From contig JBBRQI010000004.1 in assembly GCA_038226665.1 (NCBI GenBank), forward strand, positions 98,815 through 162,814: a stretch of 64,000 bases of DNA. Direction: 5' to 3'. This DNA comes from SZAS-103 sp038226665 (lineage in GTDB: Bacteria > Pseudomonadota > Gammaproteobacteria > Xanthomonadales > Xanthomonadaceae). Both the position numbers and the translations under genes were made by a program. Every line of letters starts with the position of its first letter. Position 1 is the first letter of the stretch. Positions 33,981 through 42,879 of the stretch are shown here, one piece after another. Below the pieces are notes generated by a model, which ran no database searches, was not told the DNA's origin, and saw only the letters and a program-made list of their open reading frames with translations.

Positions 33981-36059
33981 TCAGAACTCGTAGTTCATGT
34001 CCGGGCCGGCAGCAGCGAGGAAGTGACCCTCGACATAATCCACGCCGGTCGAGAACAACACGCTCATGCTGCCTGCATCCTGCACAAATTCGGCGATCAC
34101 CAGCTTGCCGAGGCGATGGCCTTCCGTGGTGATCTCGCGCATTTTTTTCTGGTTGTCCGGAGTCTTCGCGAGATCGACCATGAAGGAACGATCGATCTTG
34201 AGGAACGCGGCATCGACGTGGGTAAGCAACTGGAACGAGTTCAGGCCCGCGCCGAATTGCTCGAGCGCAATCCTGCACCCGGCCGGCTTGATCGCCTGCT
34301 GCAAATCCTGCGCGGCGCGCAGGTTGGTGAACACCTTCGACTCGGGAATTTCCAGCACCAGGCGATCGCCCGGAACATCGTATTTCTTGAGCTGTTCGAG
34401 GATCAGCGTCTCCAGGCCGCCTTCGACCAGCGACGAGGGTGTGACCTTGACGATCAGGGTGGTGTGCTTGCCGGCTTTCTTGCGTTCGGCGAGCACCGTG
34501 ATGGCGCGGTTGACAACCCAGCGGTCGATGTCGTCAAGCAGTCCGTGTTCCTCGGCGATAGCCAGGAAACCCAGCGGCGGCACGACCTCGCCTGTTCCGA
34601 GTTTCATGCGAACGAACGCTTCGTAGATCTCGCCCGGTTGGCCGTTCATGCTGATGATCGGCTGGTAGTGCAACACGAACCCGTCGCCGGCCAACGCATC
34701 CTGGACGCGCTTGACCCACTCCGCGATGCGTTCGGTTTCGGCGCGATCGCGCGCGGATGGATCGAAGATCTCGACGCGGTTGCCGCCGAGGTTGCTGCTC
34801 GAATTCACCGCTTGGCCGGCCTTGCCGAGCACCTGCTGCAAGCTCGCGATCTTCTCGCCGATCTGCACGCCACCGATGCTCACGGTGATGTTGACCGAGC
34901 GGTCGCCCGCTTCGACGATGAAACCCTGGAACGCCGCGCGGATGCTTTCCGCCAACGCGACGCTCGCGGCTGGAGGAGAATCGGTCTTGAGCACCGCGAA
35001 GGTGTGGTCGCCGAAACGCGCGCTGATGACGTTCTCGCCCGCGGTTTCGCGCAGCCGCGTCGCCACGCGTGCGAGCAGTTCGTCGGTATGGGCGATGCCG
35101 ATCTCCTGCATCAGCGAGCTGTAGTGGTCGGGCTCGACCAGCAGCAGCAGCTGATCGTTGCGGCCTGTTGCCGCCGCGGCGACCACCGGCTCGAGTTGTT
35201 CGAGGAAATGCCGGCGGTTAGACAGCCCGGTGGCCTGGTCGCGGTAGCGCAGTTCGTCGAGTTCGCGCGCCATGTCTGCGTCGATCGCGCGTTGGCGGAA
35301 GATGATCTGCAGGCAGGATTCGCCCTCGTATTTGGCCTGCGCAAATTCCAGGGTCGCATCGAAATCGGAACCGTCGGCGCGGCGCGCACGCAGTTCCAGC
35401 GTGCGCGGCGGCGGCTCACCCTTGGCCATGTCCTTGAGGATCTGCTTGAAGCGGTCGGCATCGGTGTCCGCGACCATATCCATCAGTGGCAGACCTTCGA
35501 TCTCGTCGAATTCCTCGTAGCCGAACATCTCGAGGTAGGCTTCGTTCGCGCGGATGTGCATGCCATCGACCACGTAGGCGATCGGGTCGCGCGAGGAGGC
35601 GATCAGCGAATCGCAGCGACGCTCTGATTCGTGCAGCGTGGCATCGAGTTGACGCAGTGCGCGTCGATTCTCCAGCACGGCGAACTCGTTGCGCACGACC
35701 AGGCGAAGGTGTTCGGGGCGGTGGCGAAAGGCAACATCGCGCGCACCGGCGACCATCGCTGCGACCAGCCGGTCCTCGTCGAGTGCGCCGGCCGTGGCCA
35801 CGACCGAAATATCCTTGCCGCTCGCATTGACCGCGTTCATGACCGCAGCAAGGGTCAGACCGGTCGCGTCCAGCGAGGCGAGGATCATGTCGACCGTGCC
35901 TTCGGCCAGTTGCGTGTTCAACTCAGCGAGAGTCTGCGCACGCTGCGGACGCACTGCTACGCCACCATTGCGCAGTACGCTGATGTGGTGCTCGGCATGC
36001 TCGAGCTGGTCTTCCACCAGCAACAGTCGTATGACGGTCTCTTTTTCTTTTGCGGCCAT
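33981..36059 (-). CDS. fimX: FimX-like c-di-GMP receptor (REC-PAS-degenerate GGDEF-degenerate EAL)
   Basis: This 692-aa protein has the same layout and nearly the same length as Pseudomonas FimX. A REC-like domain covers about residues 8-125 (IRLLLVEDQLEHAEHH) and a PAS domain about 140-255. The GGDEF domain has FGDHTF instead of GGDEF. The EAL domain (about 445-690) has YEAFVRM in place of EAL and EQFGAGLNSF in place of DDFGTG. Both catalytic sites are therefore probably dead and the EAL domain is likely a c-di-GMP receptor. FimX controls type IV pilus assembly and twitching, also in Xanthomonas (Filp). ATG 36059. Confidence 0.88.
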   Translation of the reverse strand: MAAKEKETVIRLLLVEDQLEHAEHHISVLRNGGVAVRPQRAQTLAELNTQLAEGTVDMILASLDATGLTLAAVMNAVNASGKDISVVATAGALDEDRLVAAMVAGARDVAFRHRPEHLRLVVRNEFAVLENRRALRQLDATLHESERRCDSLIASSRDPIAYVVDGMHIRANEAYLEMFGYEEFDEIEGLPLMDMVADTDADRFKQILKDMAKGEPPPRTLELRARRADGSDFDATLEFAQAKYEGESCLQIIFRQRAIDADMARELDELRYRDQATGLSNRRHFLEQLEPVVAAAATGRNDQLLLLVEPDHYSSLMQEIGIAHTDELLARVATRLRETAGENVISARFGDHTFAVLKTDSPPAASVALAESIRAAFQGFIVEAGDRSVNITVSIGGVQIGEKIASLQQVLGKAGQAVNSSSNLGGNRVEIFDPSARDRAETERIAEWVKRVQDALAGDGFVLHYQPIISMNGQPGEIYEAFVRMKLGTGEVVPPLGFLAIAEEHGLLDDIDRWVVNRAITVLAERKKAGKHTTLIVKVTPSSLVEGGLETLILEQLKKYDVPGDRLVLEIPESKVFTNLRAAQDLQQAIKPAGCRIALEQFGAGLNSFQLLTHVDAAFLKIDRSFMVDLAKTPDNQKKMREITTEGHRLGKLVIAEFVQDAGSMSVLFSTGVDYVEGHFLAAAGPDMNYEF

Positions 36060-36152
36060 GCCTGATGTCCCAGAGACTTCAACGGGTTCGGCGACGATCT
36101 TAACCCTGATTGGTCAGATTGTGGCCAGAATCGGCATCGTAACGCAGCGCGG

Positions 36153-37169
36153 TCAAAACGGGGTCTTGGACGGCTCGCCAGCGACTTCGCGTACCAGCCG
36201 CGGCACGAGATAGCCGGGCAAACGCGCAAGCAGTGCGGCGTGCAGGATGCGCGCCTCGGTATCGGCGACTTCGAAATGCGCGGCGCCTGCGACGCGATCG
36301 AGTTGGTGCAGATAATAGGGCAGCACGCCCGCGTCGAACAACCGTTGCGAAAGCGCGACCAATGCATCGGCGTCGTCATTCACGCCGCGCAACAGCACCG
36401 ATTGGTTCAGCAGCGTGACTCCGAGCGAACGCAGCGAATCGAGTGCGGCGTCCACATCGGTGTCGAATTCGTTGGCATGGTTGGCATGGATCACGATCAC
36501 GACTTGCTGCGGCAAGCGACGCAGCCAGTCGAGCAATTCGTCGTCTACGCGTTCAGGCAACACGACGGGCAGACGCGTATGGATGCGCAGCCTGCGGACG
36601 TGCCTGATCCGCGCCAGGGCGTCGGTGAGCTCGCCGAGTTTCGCGGTGGACAGCGACAATGGATCGCCACCTGACAGCAGCACTTCCTCGATGCTGGTGT
36701 CGGCGCGCAGGTAATCCAGCGCCGCGCTCCAGTGCCCTGCGGCAGCGGTTTGCCCGGCGTATGGGAAGTGGCGACGGAAACAATAACGGCAATGCACCGC
36801 GCAACTTCCCGTCGCCACCAGCAGCGCGCGCCCTGCGTATTTATGGATGACGCCGGTCGCGCCGCGCGCGGCTGCATCGCCGACCGCATCGAGGTCGAAA
36901 CCCGGTGCAATGCGTTCTTCATCGAGGATCGGCAACACCTGGCGCAACAACGGATCGCCTGGATCGCCGTGGCGCATCTTCGCGACGAAACCGCGCGGCA
37001 CGCGCAGCGGGAATTGCGCAACAGCCGCGTCGGACAACGCTCCGCCAAGTCCGTGCAGGCCAAGCAGGCCCAGCAATTCGCGCGGATCCTGCACGGCGTC
37101 GCGCCAGAGCTGCTGCCAGCGCGGCTGCATGGGATGGGCATGAGCGGTTATCATATCGGGCTGCGGCAT
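36153..37169 (-). CDS. epmB: EF-P beta-lysylation protein EpmB (lysine 2,3-aminomutase-like)
   Basis: This 338-aa radical-SAM enzyme has the cluster motif CAVHCRYCFRRHFPY, the PLP/lysine-binding region GGDPLSLS and HTRLPVVLPERV, and the late HQLDRVAGAAHFEV. EpmB converts lysine to beta-lysine, which EpmA attaches to Lys34 of EF-P. The gene is divergent from efp, 114 bp apart, a classic arrangement. Two ATGs (37169 and 37154) are possible; neither has a good Shine-Dalgarno. Confidence 0.94.
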   Translation of the reverse strand: MPQPDMITAHAHPMQPRWQQLWRDAVQDPRELLGLLGLHGLGGALSDAAVAQFPLRVPRGFVAKMRHGDPGDPLLRQVLPILDEERIAPGFDLDAVGDAAARGATGVIHKYAGRALLVATGSCAVHCRYCFRRHFPYAGQTAAAGHWSAALDYLRADTSIEEVLLSGGDPLSLSTAKLGELTDALARIRHVRRLRIHTRLPVVLPERVDDELLDWLRRLPQQVVIVIHANHANEFDTDVDAALDSLRSLGVTLLNQSVLLRGVNDDADALVALSQRLFDAGVLPYYLHQLDRVAGAAHFEVADTEARILHAALLARLPGYLVPRLVREVAGEPSKTPF

Positions 37170-37283
37170 TGCCGGTAGCGGCTACCCGGCTTCCATCGTC
37201 TTCCCAGCTTCTATCGAATTTACTATCCAACAATCAGTGTACCCGTTCATGGCAACGGCACGCACGCCCACGGAGTGTTTCGC

Positions 37284-37850
37284 ATGGCCAATTACGGCAT
37301 GAACGACGTCAAGAACGGCATGAAGATCATCGTCAATGCCGAACCCTGCGTCATCACCGAAACCGAATACGTCAAACCCGGCAAGGGCCAGGCCTTCACC
37401 CGCATCAAGTACCGTTTCATCAAGTCCGGCCGCGTGGTCGAGCTGACGATGAAGGCGACCGATGCGCTCGAAGTCGCCGACGTGGTCGATACCGACATGC
37501 AGTTCCTCTACAGCGATGGCGAGCACTGGCACTTCATGCAGAGCGAGACCTTCGAGCAGGTCCAGGCCGACGCCACCGGCGTTGGCGAGACCGCGAAATA
37601 CCTCAAGGGCGAGGAACCCTGCGTCGTCACCCTGTGGAACGGCACGCCCATTGCGGTGCAGGCACCGAATTTCGTGGAGCTGAAGATCGTCGAGACCGAT
37701 CCCGGCGTGCGCGGCGACACTTCCGGCGGCGGCGGCAAGCCTGCCAGGCTTGAAACCGGCGCGGTCGTGCGCGTGCCGTTGTTCGTCGGCCAGGACGAAA
37801 TCATCAAGGTCGATACCCGCACCGGCGAGTATGTCAGCCGCGTGAAGTAG
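37284..37850 (+). CDS. efp: Translation elongation factor P
   Basis: This 188-aa protein has exactly the length of E. coli EF-P. The KOW domain has YVKPGKGQAF with Lys34 at the loop tip, the residue modified by EpmA/EpmB. Two OB domains follow, with the C-terminal signature DTRTGEYVSRVK. EF-P rescues ribosomes stalled at polyproline; the window contains several proline-rich proteins (the anti-sigma and DksA tails). ATG 37284 is chosen over GTG 37275 by length. Confidence 0.97.
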   Translation: MANYGMNDVKNGMKIIVNAEPCVITETEYVKPGKGQAFTRIKYRFIKSGRVVELTMKATDALEVADVVDTDMQFLYSDGEHWHFMQSETFEQVQADATGVGETAKYLKGEEPCVVTLWNGTPIAVQAPNFVELKIVETDPGVRGDTSGGGGKPARLETGAVVRVPLFVGQDEIIKVDTRTGEYVSRVK

Positions 37851-37858
37851 CTGCAGGC

Positions 37859-39196
37859 ATGATCAACAGCCCCGCGCCCATTGCCTGCGACCTGCTGATC
37901 GAAGCGGGCTGGGTCGTCCCGGTCCAACCGCGTGGCGCGGTGCTGGTCGATCATGCGGTCGCAGTACGCGACGGCGCGATCCTCGCGGTGCTGCCGTTTG
38001 CCGAAGCGCGCGAAATGTATCGCGCAACCGAAACCATTGCTCGTCCGCAATCGGTGCTGATGCCTGGGCTGGTCAATGCGCACACGCACAACCCGATGAC
38101 GCTGCTGCGCGGCGTCGCCGACGATCTGCCGTTGATGCGTTGGTTGACCGAACACATCTGGCCGATCGAGGCTGCGGTGATCGGCCCGCAATTCGTCGCC
38201 GATGGCGTCGAGCTTGCAATCGCGGAAATGCTGCGCGGCGGCACGACCTGCTGCAACGACAATTATTTCTTTCCGGATGTTTCCGCCGCGACGTATCGCA
38301 AGCATGGCTTCCGTGCGCTGGTCGGCTTGCCGATCATCGATTTTCCGACCGCTTGGGCGTCGAGCCAGGACGAATACTTCGATCGCGCCGGCGAAGTACA
38401 CGATCTTTACCGTCGCGACGATCTGGTGCGCACCTGCTTCGCGCCGCACGCTCCCTACACGGTGTGCGATGCGAGTTTCGAGCGCATCCGCGTGTTGTCC
38501 GACGTGCTCAACGTGCCCGTGCATTGCCATGTCCACGAGACCGCACAGGAAGTGGAGGACGCACTCAAGCAGCACGGCATGCGTCAGATCGCGCGACTGG
38601 ACAGACTTGGGCTAGTGAACGACCGGTTGATCGCCGTGCACATGACGCAATTGACCGACGCCGAAATCGCGCTGTGCGCGGAGCGCGGTGTGAGCGTTGC
38701 GCATTGTGCGGAATCGAACCTCAAGCTTGCTTCGGGGTTCTGTCGCGTCGAAGACCTGCGTCGGGCAGGCGTCAACCTTGCTATCGGGACCGACGGTTGC
38801 GCGAGCAACAACGACCTCGACATGTTCGGTGAAATGCGCACTGCTGCTTTGCTCGCGAAGGGCGTTGCGCAGGATGCCGGGGCGCTGAATGCTGCAGACA
38901 CGCTGCGCATGGCGACGCTTGGCGGCGCAACTGCGATGGGCTTCGGCGATCGAATCGGCAGCATCGTGCCGGGCAAGCGCGCCGACCTCGTTTGCGTGGA
39001 CATGGATCGCATCGAGACCCAGCCGTTGTACGACCCGATTTCGCAGCTCGTGTATGCGACTGGCCGCCAGCATGTGACCGATGTCTGGATCGATGGCCGC
39101 GCGCGTTTGCGCGATGGCGTGCTGGCCGGCATCGACACGGCTGCCTTGATCGCGAATGCACGGCAATGGCGCGAACGGATCGCGAAGATCGGGTGA
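37859..39196 (+). CDS. mtaD: 5'-methylthioadenosine/S-adenosylhomocysteine deaminase-like amidohydrolase
   Basis: This 445-aa metal-dependent hydrolase of the TRZ/ATZ family has the metal-binding HxH in PGLVNAHTHNPMTLLRG, HCHVHETAQEVED, HMTQLTDAE, the catalytic-site segment SVAHCAESNLKLASG and the metal Asp in IGTDGCASNNDLDMF. MtaD deaminates methylthioadenosine or SAH, feeding methionine/SAM recycling. It is eight bases after efp and precedes ubiG, an order common in Xanthomonadales; removal of SAH by-product fits beside a SAM-dependent methyltransferase. Confidence 0.85.
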   Translation: MINSPAPIACDLLIEAGWVVPVQPRGAVLVDHAVAVRDGAILAVLPFAEAREMYRATETIARPQSVLMPGLVNAHTHNPMTLLRGVADDLPLMRWLTEHIWPIEAAVIGPQFVADGVELAIAEMLRGGTTCCNDNYFFPDVSAATYRKHGFRALVGLPIIDFPTAWASSQDEYFDRAGEVHDLYRRDDLVRTCFAPHAPYTVCDASFERIRVLSDVLNVPVHCHVHETAQEVEDALKQHGMRQIARLDRLGLVNDRLIAVHMTQLTDAEIALCAERGVSVAHCAESNLKLASGFCRVEDLRRAGVNLAIGTDGCASNNDLDMFGEMRTAALLAKGVAQDAGALNAADTLRMATLGGATAMGFGDRIGSIVPGKRADLVCVDMDRIETQPLYDPISQLVYATGRQHVTDVWIDGRARLRDGVLAGIDTAALIANARQWRERIAKIG

Positions 39197-39314
39197 TGCG
39201 CCATGCAAGCGTGAGCCTGGTGAGGTCGCGCGCGGTGCTGAACGCACGACCAGGGATGAGCCGGGGCTGCACCATGCACAATGGATGGTTCAACGACGGA
39301 TTGAAAGTGAATTC

Positions 39315-40040
39315 ATGACAACTACTCATGCCAACTTCGATCAAGCCGAGCTCGACAAGTTTGCTGGCTTGGCGCACAGATGGTGGGATCCCAATGGCCC
39401 GCAACGCGCCCTGCATGAACTCAATCCGACGCGACTTGCATACGTGCGTTCACGCTGCGCATTGCGCGGCGCGAATGCGCTCGATGTCGGTTGTGGCGCG
39501 GGGTTGCTCAGCGAAGCGCTGGCAGGCGAGGGCGCGCACGTCACCGCACTCGATCTTGCGCCGGAACTGATCGAGATCGCCAAGCTGCACCTGCTCGAAA
39601 CCCGGGCCAGGCAACCGACGCTGCGCATCGACTACCGCGTGCAGTCGGTGGAATCGCTCGCCGTGCAGTCACCTACATCCTTCGACGCGATCACCTGCAT
39701 GGAAATGCTCGAACACGTCCCCGATCCATTCTCGATCGTGCAGGCATGCGCGAGCCTGCTCAAGCCGGGCGGACACCTGTTCGTGTCGACGCTCAACCGC
39801 ACGCCAGCGGCGTTCGCTCTTGCGATCGTCGGCGCCGAATATGTTGCCGGATTGTTGCCACGAGGCACCCACAGCTATGCGCAGTTCATCCGCCCGGCCG
39901 AACTCGCAGGCTGGTTTCGCGCTGCTGGATTGCGGCTCGAGGATGTCAGCGGCCTGCATTACAACCCGATGACGCGTCGCGCGACGCTGGGTCGTCGCAC
40001 CGACGTCAATTACCTCGCCTGCGCGGTGAAACCGGCATGA
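39315..40040 (+). CDS. ubiG: Ubiquinone biosynthesis O-methyltransferase UbiG
   Basis: This 241-aa SAM-dependent methyltransferase has the UbiG N-terminus (FDQAELDKFAGLAHRWWDPNG), SAM motif I DVGCGAGLLSEALA, motif II around FDAITCMEMLEHVPDP, and GLHYNPMTRRATLG near the end. It performs both O-methylations in ubiquinone synthesis at the membrane. ATG 39315 is the family start; the frame continues upstream to 39156 without support. Its TGA overlaps the ATG of gph (ATGA). Confidence 0.95.
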   Translation: MTTTHANFDQAELDKFAGLAHRWWDPNGPQRALHELNPTRLAYVRSRCALRGANALDVGCGAGLLSEALAGEGAHVTALDLAPELIEIAKLHLLETRARQPTLRIDYRVQSVESLAVQSPTSFDAITCMEMLEHVPDPFSIVQACASLLKPGGHLFVSTLNRTPAAFALAIVGAEYVAGLLPRGTHSYAQFIRPAELAGWFRAAGLRLEDVSGLHYNPMTRRATLGRRTDVNYLACAVKPA

Positions 40041-40720
40041 ATTCGCCCAGCATTGACTGCGTCTTGTTCGATCTCGACGGCACGCTGGTGGACAGCGCCC
40101 AGGATCTGCTGGAGGCAACGAACCGCGTGCTTGCCGATAGGGGTGGTGCGCCGCTGGGTATCGCGGTGTTTCGTCCGATCGTTTCCAAGGGCGCGCGCGC
40201 GATGCTCGCGGTCGCGTTTCCGGATCTCGAAGCGGATCGGCGCGAGCAATTGATCCCGGCGCTGCTGCAACACTATGCCGCCGCGATCGCCGTACACAGT
40301 GCCGCATTCGACGGTATCGAGTCCCTGCTGCACCGGATCGAGCGCGCTGGACTGCGCTGGGGCATCGTGACCAACAAGACCGAAGCGCTCGCGCGTGCGG
40401 TCGTGCAGGCAATGGGCTGGAGCGAGCGCTGCGCGGTGCTGGTCGGCGGCGATACGCTCGCAACGAAAAAACCCGATCCTGCACAGTTGTTGCATGCGTG
40501 CGAAGTGCTGGCGACCTCGCCCGAACATTGCGTCTATGTCGGCGATGACGAACGCGATGTCCAGGCCGCACGTGCTGCGTGCATGCCTTCGATCATCGCG
40601 CTCTGGGGCTATCGCGAGGCGCACGACGATCCGGCAACCTGGGGCGCGAACCGCAGCATCGCGCACCCGCTCGAACTGTGCTTCGAACTCGCCGACGGAA
40701 TCGGACGTGACAAGTATTGA
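40037..40720 (+). CDS. gph: Phosphoglycolate phosphatase (HAD family)
   Basis: This 227-aa HAD hydrolase has motif I FDLDGTLVDSAQDL (nucleophile Asp), motif II IVTNKTEALA, the motif III Lys in ATKKPDPAQLL, and motif IV VYVGDDERDVQAA. It should dephosphorylate 2-phosphoglycolate. ATG 40037 overlaps the ubiG stop, indicating translational coupling; this ubiG-gph pair is common in gammaproteobacteria. Confidence 0.93.
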   Translation: MNSPSIDCVLFDLDGTLVDSAQDLLEATNRVLADRGGAPLGIAVFRPIVSKGARAMLAVAFPDLEADRREQLIPALLQHYAAAIAVHSAAFDGIESLLHRIERAGLRWGIVTNKTEALARAVVQAMGWSERCAVLVGGDTLATKKPDPAQLLHACEVLATSPEHCVYVGDDERDVQAARAACMPSIIALWGYREAHDDPATWGANRSIAHPLELCFELADGIGRDKY

Positions 40721-41504
40721 GCGCGTCATCGGTGACACGTCCGCTGTCACCGCATTCATCGCGAAGTGGCGCAGGCGTGAACCGGAGATGGCGTATGCGG
40801 AAGTGTTCTGCGCAAGATGCATGCGCGCGCAATTCGTGTTGTGGGGCGCGCTCTTGTTCGAGTTGCGCGAGGCGGCGTTCGAGCTCAGCGACGCGCGGCT
40901 GATCGAAGCGAAGTCTTCCTGGTGGGCCGATGAATTGCTGCGAAGCGCGCAAGGCGCGCCGCGGCATCCGCTGACGCAGGCGCTCGCAGCGCCGCAGCTT
41001 CCGTGGAATGCCTTGGCGCGCGGCATGCTGGCGATGGCGCACGCGGACGCTTCAAGGCCGGTGGATCGCGACGCCGCGCTCGCTGCAGTCGCGCCATTTG
41101 CTGAAGGCATTGCGATGGTCGAGTCGGCGCTTTTCGGTGCGCCGATGACGCGCGGTGCAGGCCTTGTGGTCGCTGTACATTTGCTCTGTGAACGCTTGCG
41201 CATCGGCATTGCCGCGAATGACGGCGGACGCGTTCCGCTTGCGCTGCTTGCGCGGCATGGCATCACCGGTTCCGCGCTCGCACAGGCGCAGGGCGCGCCT
41301 GCGGTATCGGACTGGGCAGCCGAACTGGTTGCGGCACATCCATCGGATATCGCATGTGCCACGCTGTATCGGGCGGCCCGAACCGCATTCGACACTTGGT
41401 TTTTGCGCGAAATGGCCATAGGTCACGCACAGCGCGCGCTGCCGAGGCTGCGCGCACTGCGCCTGGCATGGCATGCAGCGCGGCAGTCGCATCGCACGGC
41501 ATAG
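40707..41504 (+). CDS. Squalene/phytoene synthase-like protein
   Basis: This protein of about 265 aa is all-helical and resembles the phytoene-synthase-like proteins found after gph in Xanthomonadales. Visible are FIAKWRRREPEMAYAEVF, LFELREAAFELSD, KSSWWADELLRSAQGAPRHPLTQAL and a C-terminal Arg/Ala-rich helix. The two Asp-rich DxxxD motifs of true prenyl synthases are not recognisable in standard form, so catalytic activity is doubtful. GTG 40707 overlaps gph by 14 bases; no in-frame ATG exists near the start. Confidence 0.65.
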   Translation: MTSIERVIGDTSAVTAFIAKWRRREPEMAYAEVFCARCMRAQFVLWGALLFELREAAFELSDARLIEAKSSWWADELLRSAQGAPRHPLTQALAAPQLPWNALARGMLAMAHADASRPVDRDAALAAVAPFAEGIAMVESALFGAPMTRGAGLVVAVHLLCERLRIGIAANDGGRVPLALLARHGITGSALAQAQGAPAVSDWAAELVAAHPSDIACATLYRAARTAFDTWFLREMAIGHAQRALPRLRALRLAWHAARQSHRTA

Positions 41505-41516
41505 AATCTGACCCAT

Positions 41517-41609
41517 AAGGATGTGGGGGCTGCACACACGCGTCTGGAACGCCAGTCGCGACCCGCAAGGATGTGGGGAATGCGCACAGGCGTCTGGAAC
41601 GCCTGTGCC
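41517..41609. repeat. Two-unit REP-like repeat upstream of folE2
   Basis: Two units start AAGGATGTGGG at 41517 and 41567, each with CGTCTGGAACGCC. In unit 2 GCACAGGCG (41584-41592) and CGCCTGTGC (41600-41608) form a perfect 9-bp stem with loop TCTGGAA. Unit 1 has lost pairing. The family is related to the 470-620 cluster. Confidence 0.7.
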
Positions 41610-41650
41610 GAAGTCATCATTCCATCAACTGCAATACCCAAGGTAACCAC

Positions 41651-42631
41651 ATGCACACCGATCATCACGCCGATCCGCTCACCGACGAGGCCTCGATCGC
41701 ATTGCCGGATATCGCATCGAGCCGTGCCACGAAAAGCCTCGGCGCGCTCGATTGGGTCGGCATGGATGCGATCGAACTGCCGATCCGCATCGTCGACGGA
41801 AATACCGCCCTGCGCGATGCTGAAGTGCGAGTTCCAGCACGCGTTTCCGCAGAAGTCGACCTTGTAGAGGGCGTTGCGCGTGGTATCCATATGTCGCGGC
41901 TCTACCTCGCGCTGGATGCGGCATCCGCCGCGCCCTTGTCGCCAGTAGTGCTGCAGTCGCTGCTGCGCGAATTCCTTGCGTCGCATGTCGGTCTTTCGAC
42001 GCGCGCGCGCGTGCGAATCGCATTCGATCACTTCCTGCGTCGTCCTGCGCTTGCGAGCGGGCACGCTGGCTGGAGGCGTTATCCGGTCGTGCTGACGGCG
42101 ATGCTGGACGGCGACGCGTTCACGCTGGACTTAGCATTCGATGTGGTCTATTCGAGCACTTGTCCGGCATCGACCGCGCTTGCACGCCAACTCGTTGCCG
42201 AAGATTTCGGACGCGCATTCCCGGCACACGCACCGCTTGACCGCGCCGCCGCGCTGCGCTGGCTTGCCGGCGAATACGGCATGCGCGCAACGCCGCATAG
42301 CCAGCGCAGTACGGCGAGTATCCGCGTGCGGCTCGACGCGGCGACCGCGACGTTGCCGTTCACCGCGCTGATCGAGCGCGCAGAAGCCGCACTCGGGACG
42401 CCCGTGCAGACTGCGGTCAAACGCATCGACGAACAGGCATTCGCGCGTCGCAATGGCGAGAACCCCATGTTCTGCGAGGATGCCGCGCGGCGACTCCAGA
42501 CGGCATTCGACGTGGAGCCCGGCGTGCGCGATTTCCACCTGCGCGTGGCGCACCACGAAAGCCTGCACGCCCACGATGCCGTGGCGGAAGCAGGCAAGCC
42601 GATGCCCAAATCCGGCCACGCGCGCGACTGA
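41651..42631 (+). CDS. folE2: GTP cyclohydrolase FolE2 (type IB)
   Basis: This 326-aa protein matches GCYH-IB. It has the DIASSRATKSLGALDWVGMDAIELPI N-terminus, ARGIHMSRLYLAL, the metal-site Cys in YSSTCPASTALARQL, and a C-terminal ARRNGENPMFCEDAARRL. It makes dihydroneopterin triphosphate from GTP for folate or queuosine synthesis. FolE2 is used when zinc is scarce and is often Zur-controlled; I see no clear Zur palindrome upstream. ATG 41651 follows AGGTAACC. The gene stands alone between the REP-like cluster and the DUF2339 unit. Confidence 0.92.
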   Translation: MHTDHHADPLTDEASIALPDIASSRATKSLGALDWVGMDAIELPIRIVDGNTALRDAEVRVPARVSAEVDLVEGVARGIHMSRLYLALDAASAAPLSPVVLQSLLREFLASHVGLSTRARVRIAFDHFLRRPALASGHAGWRRYPVVLTAMLDGDAFTLDLAFDVVYSSTCPASTALARQLVAEDFGRAFPAHAPLDRAAALRWLAGEYGMRATPHSQRSTASIRVRLDAATATLPFTALIERAEAALGTPVQTAVKRIDEQAFARRNGENPMFCEDAARRLQTAFDVEPGVRDFHLRVAHHESLHAHDAVAEAGKPMPKSGHARD

Positions 42632-42680
42632 TCGACGGCCGGCCGGGTACAGCGGATCGGTTATCGGCTAGCATCGCGGC

Positions 42681-42770
42681 ATGGGGAAAGTCGCAACGAC
42701 CGCGCTGGCGTTGTGGTTGCTGTGCATGCAGGCGATCGTTCGCGATCGGACTCACTCGTTGCCGGCCTGA
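42681..42770 (+). pseudogene. Truncated 29-codon ORF, possible remnant of a membrane-protein gene
   Basis: The frame MGKVATTALALWLLCMQAIVRDRTHSLPA reads like a first membrane segment followed by an Arg-Thr-His stretch. This resembles the start of MMPL-type exporters in this order, then stops. It may be a gene decayed after its first segment; the match is only suggestive. Confidence 0.25.
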
Positions 42771-42789
42771 GCGGTCGATGCGCATCTGT

Positions 42790-42834
42790 GTCGCGGATCG
42801 CCTGCAGTCGCGGATCGGCCGCTGTCGCGGATCG
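42790..42834. promoter_or_regulatory. Three GTCGCGGATCG repeats at 17-bp spacing upstream of the DUF2339 gene
   Basis: The 11-mer GTCGCGGATCG occurs at 42790, 42807 and 42824, an exact 17-bp period, ending 46 bp before the ATG of the DUF2339 gene. The regular phase suggests a multimeric protein-binding site or a slipped duplication. Confidence 0.4.
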
Positions 42835-42879
42835 AAGCGATCGGTCAGACTGACCCAGGCTCGGGGAGAGTAGGTCGTC

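Noticed and set aside
41610..41650. Zur-binding site before folE2
   Set aside because: FolE2 is often under Zur control, but no convincing AT-rich palindrome is present in the short leader.
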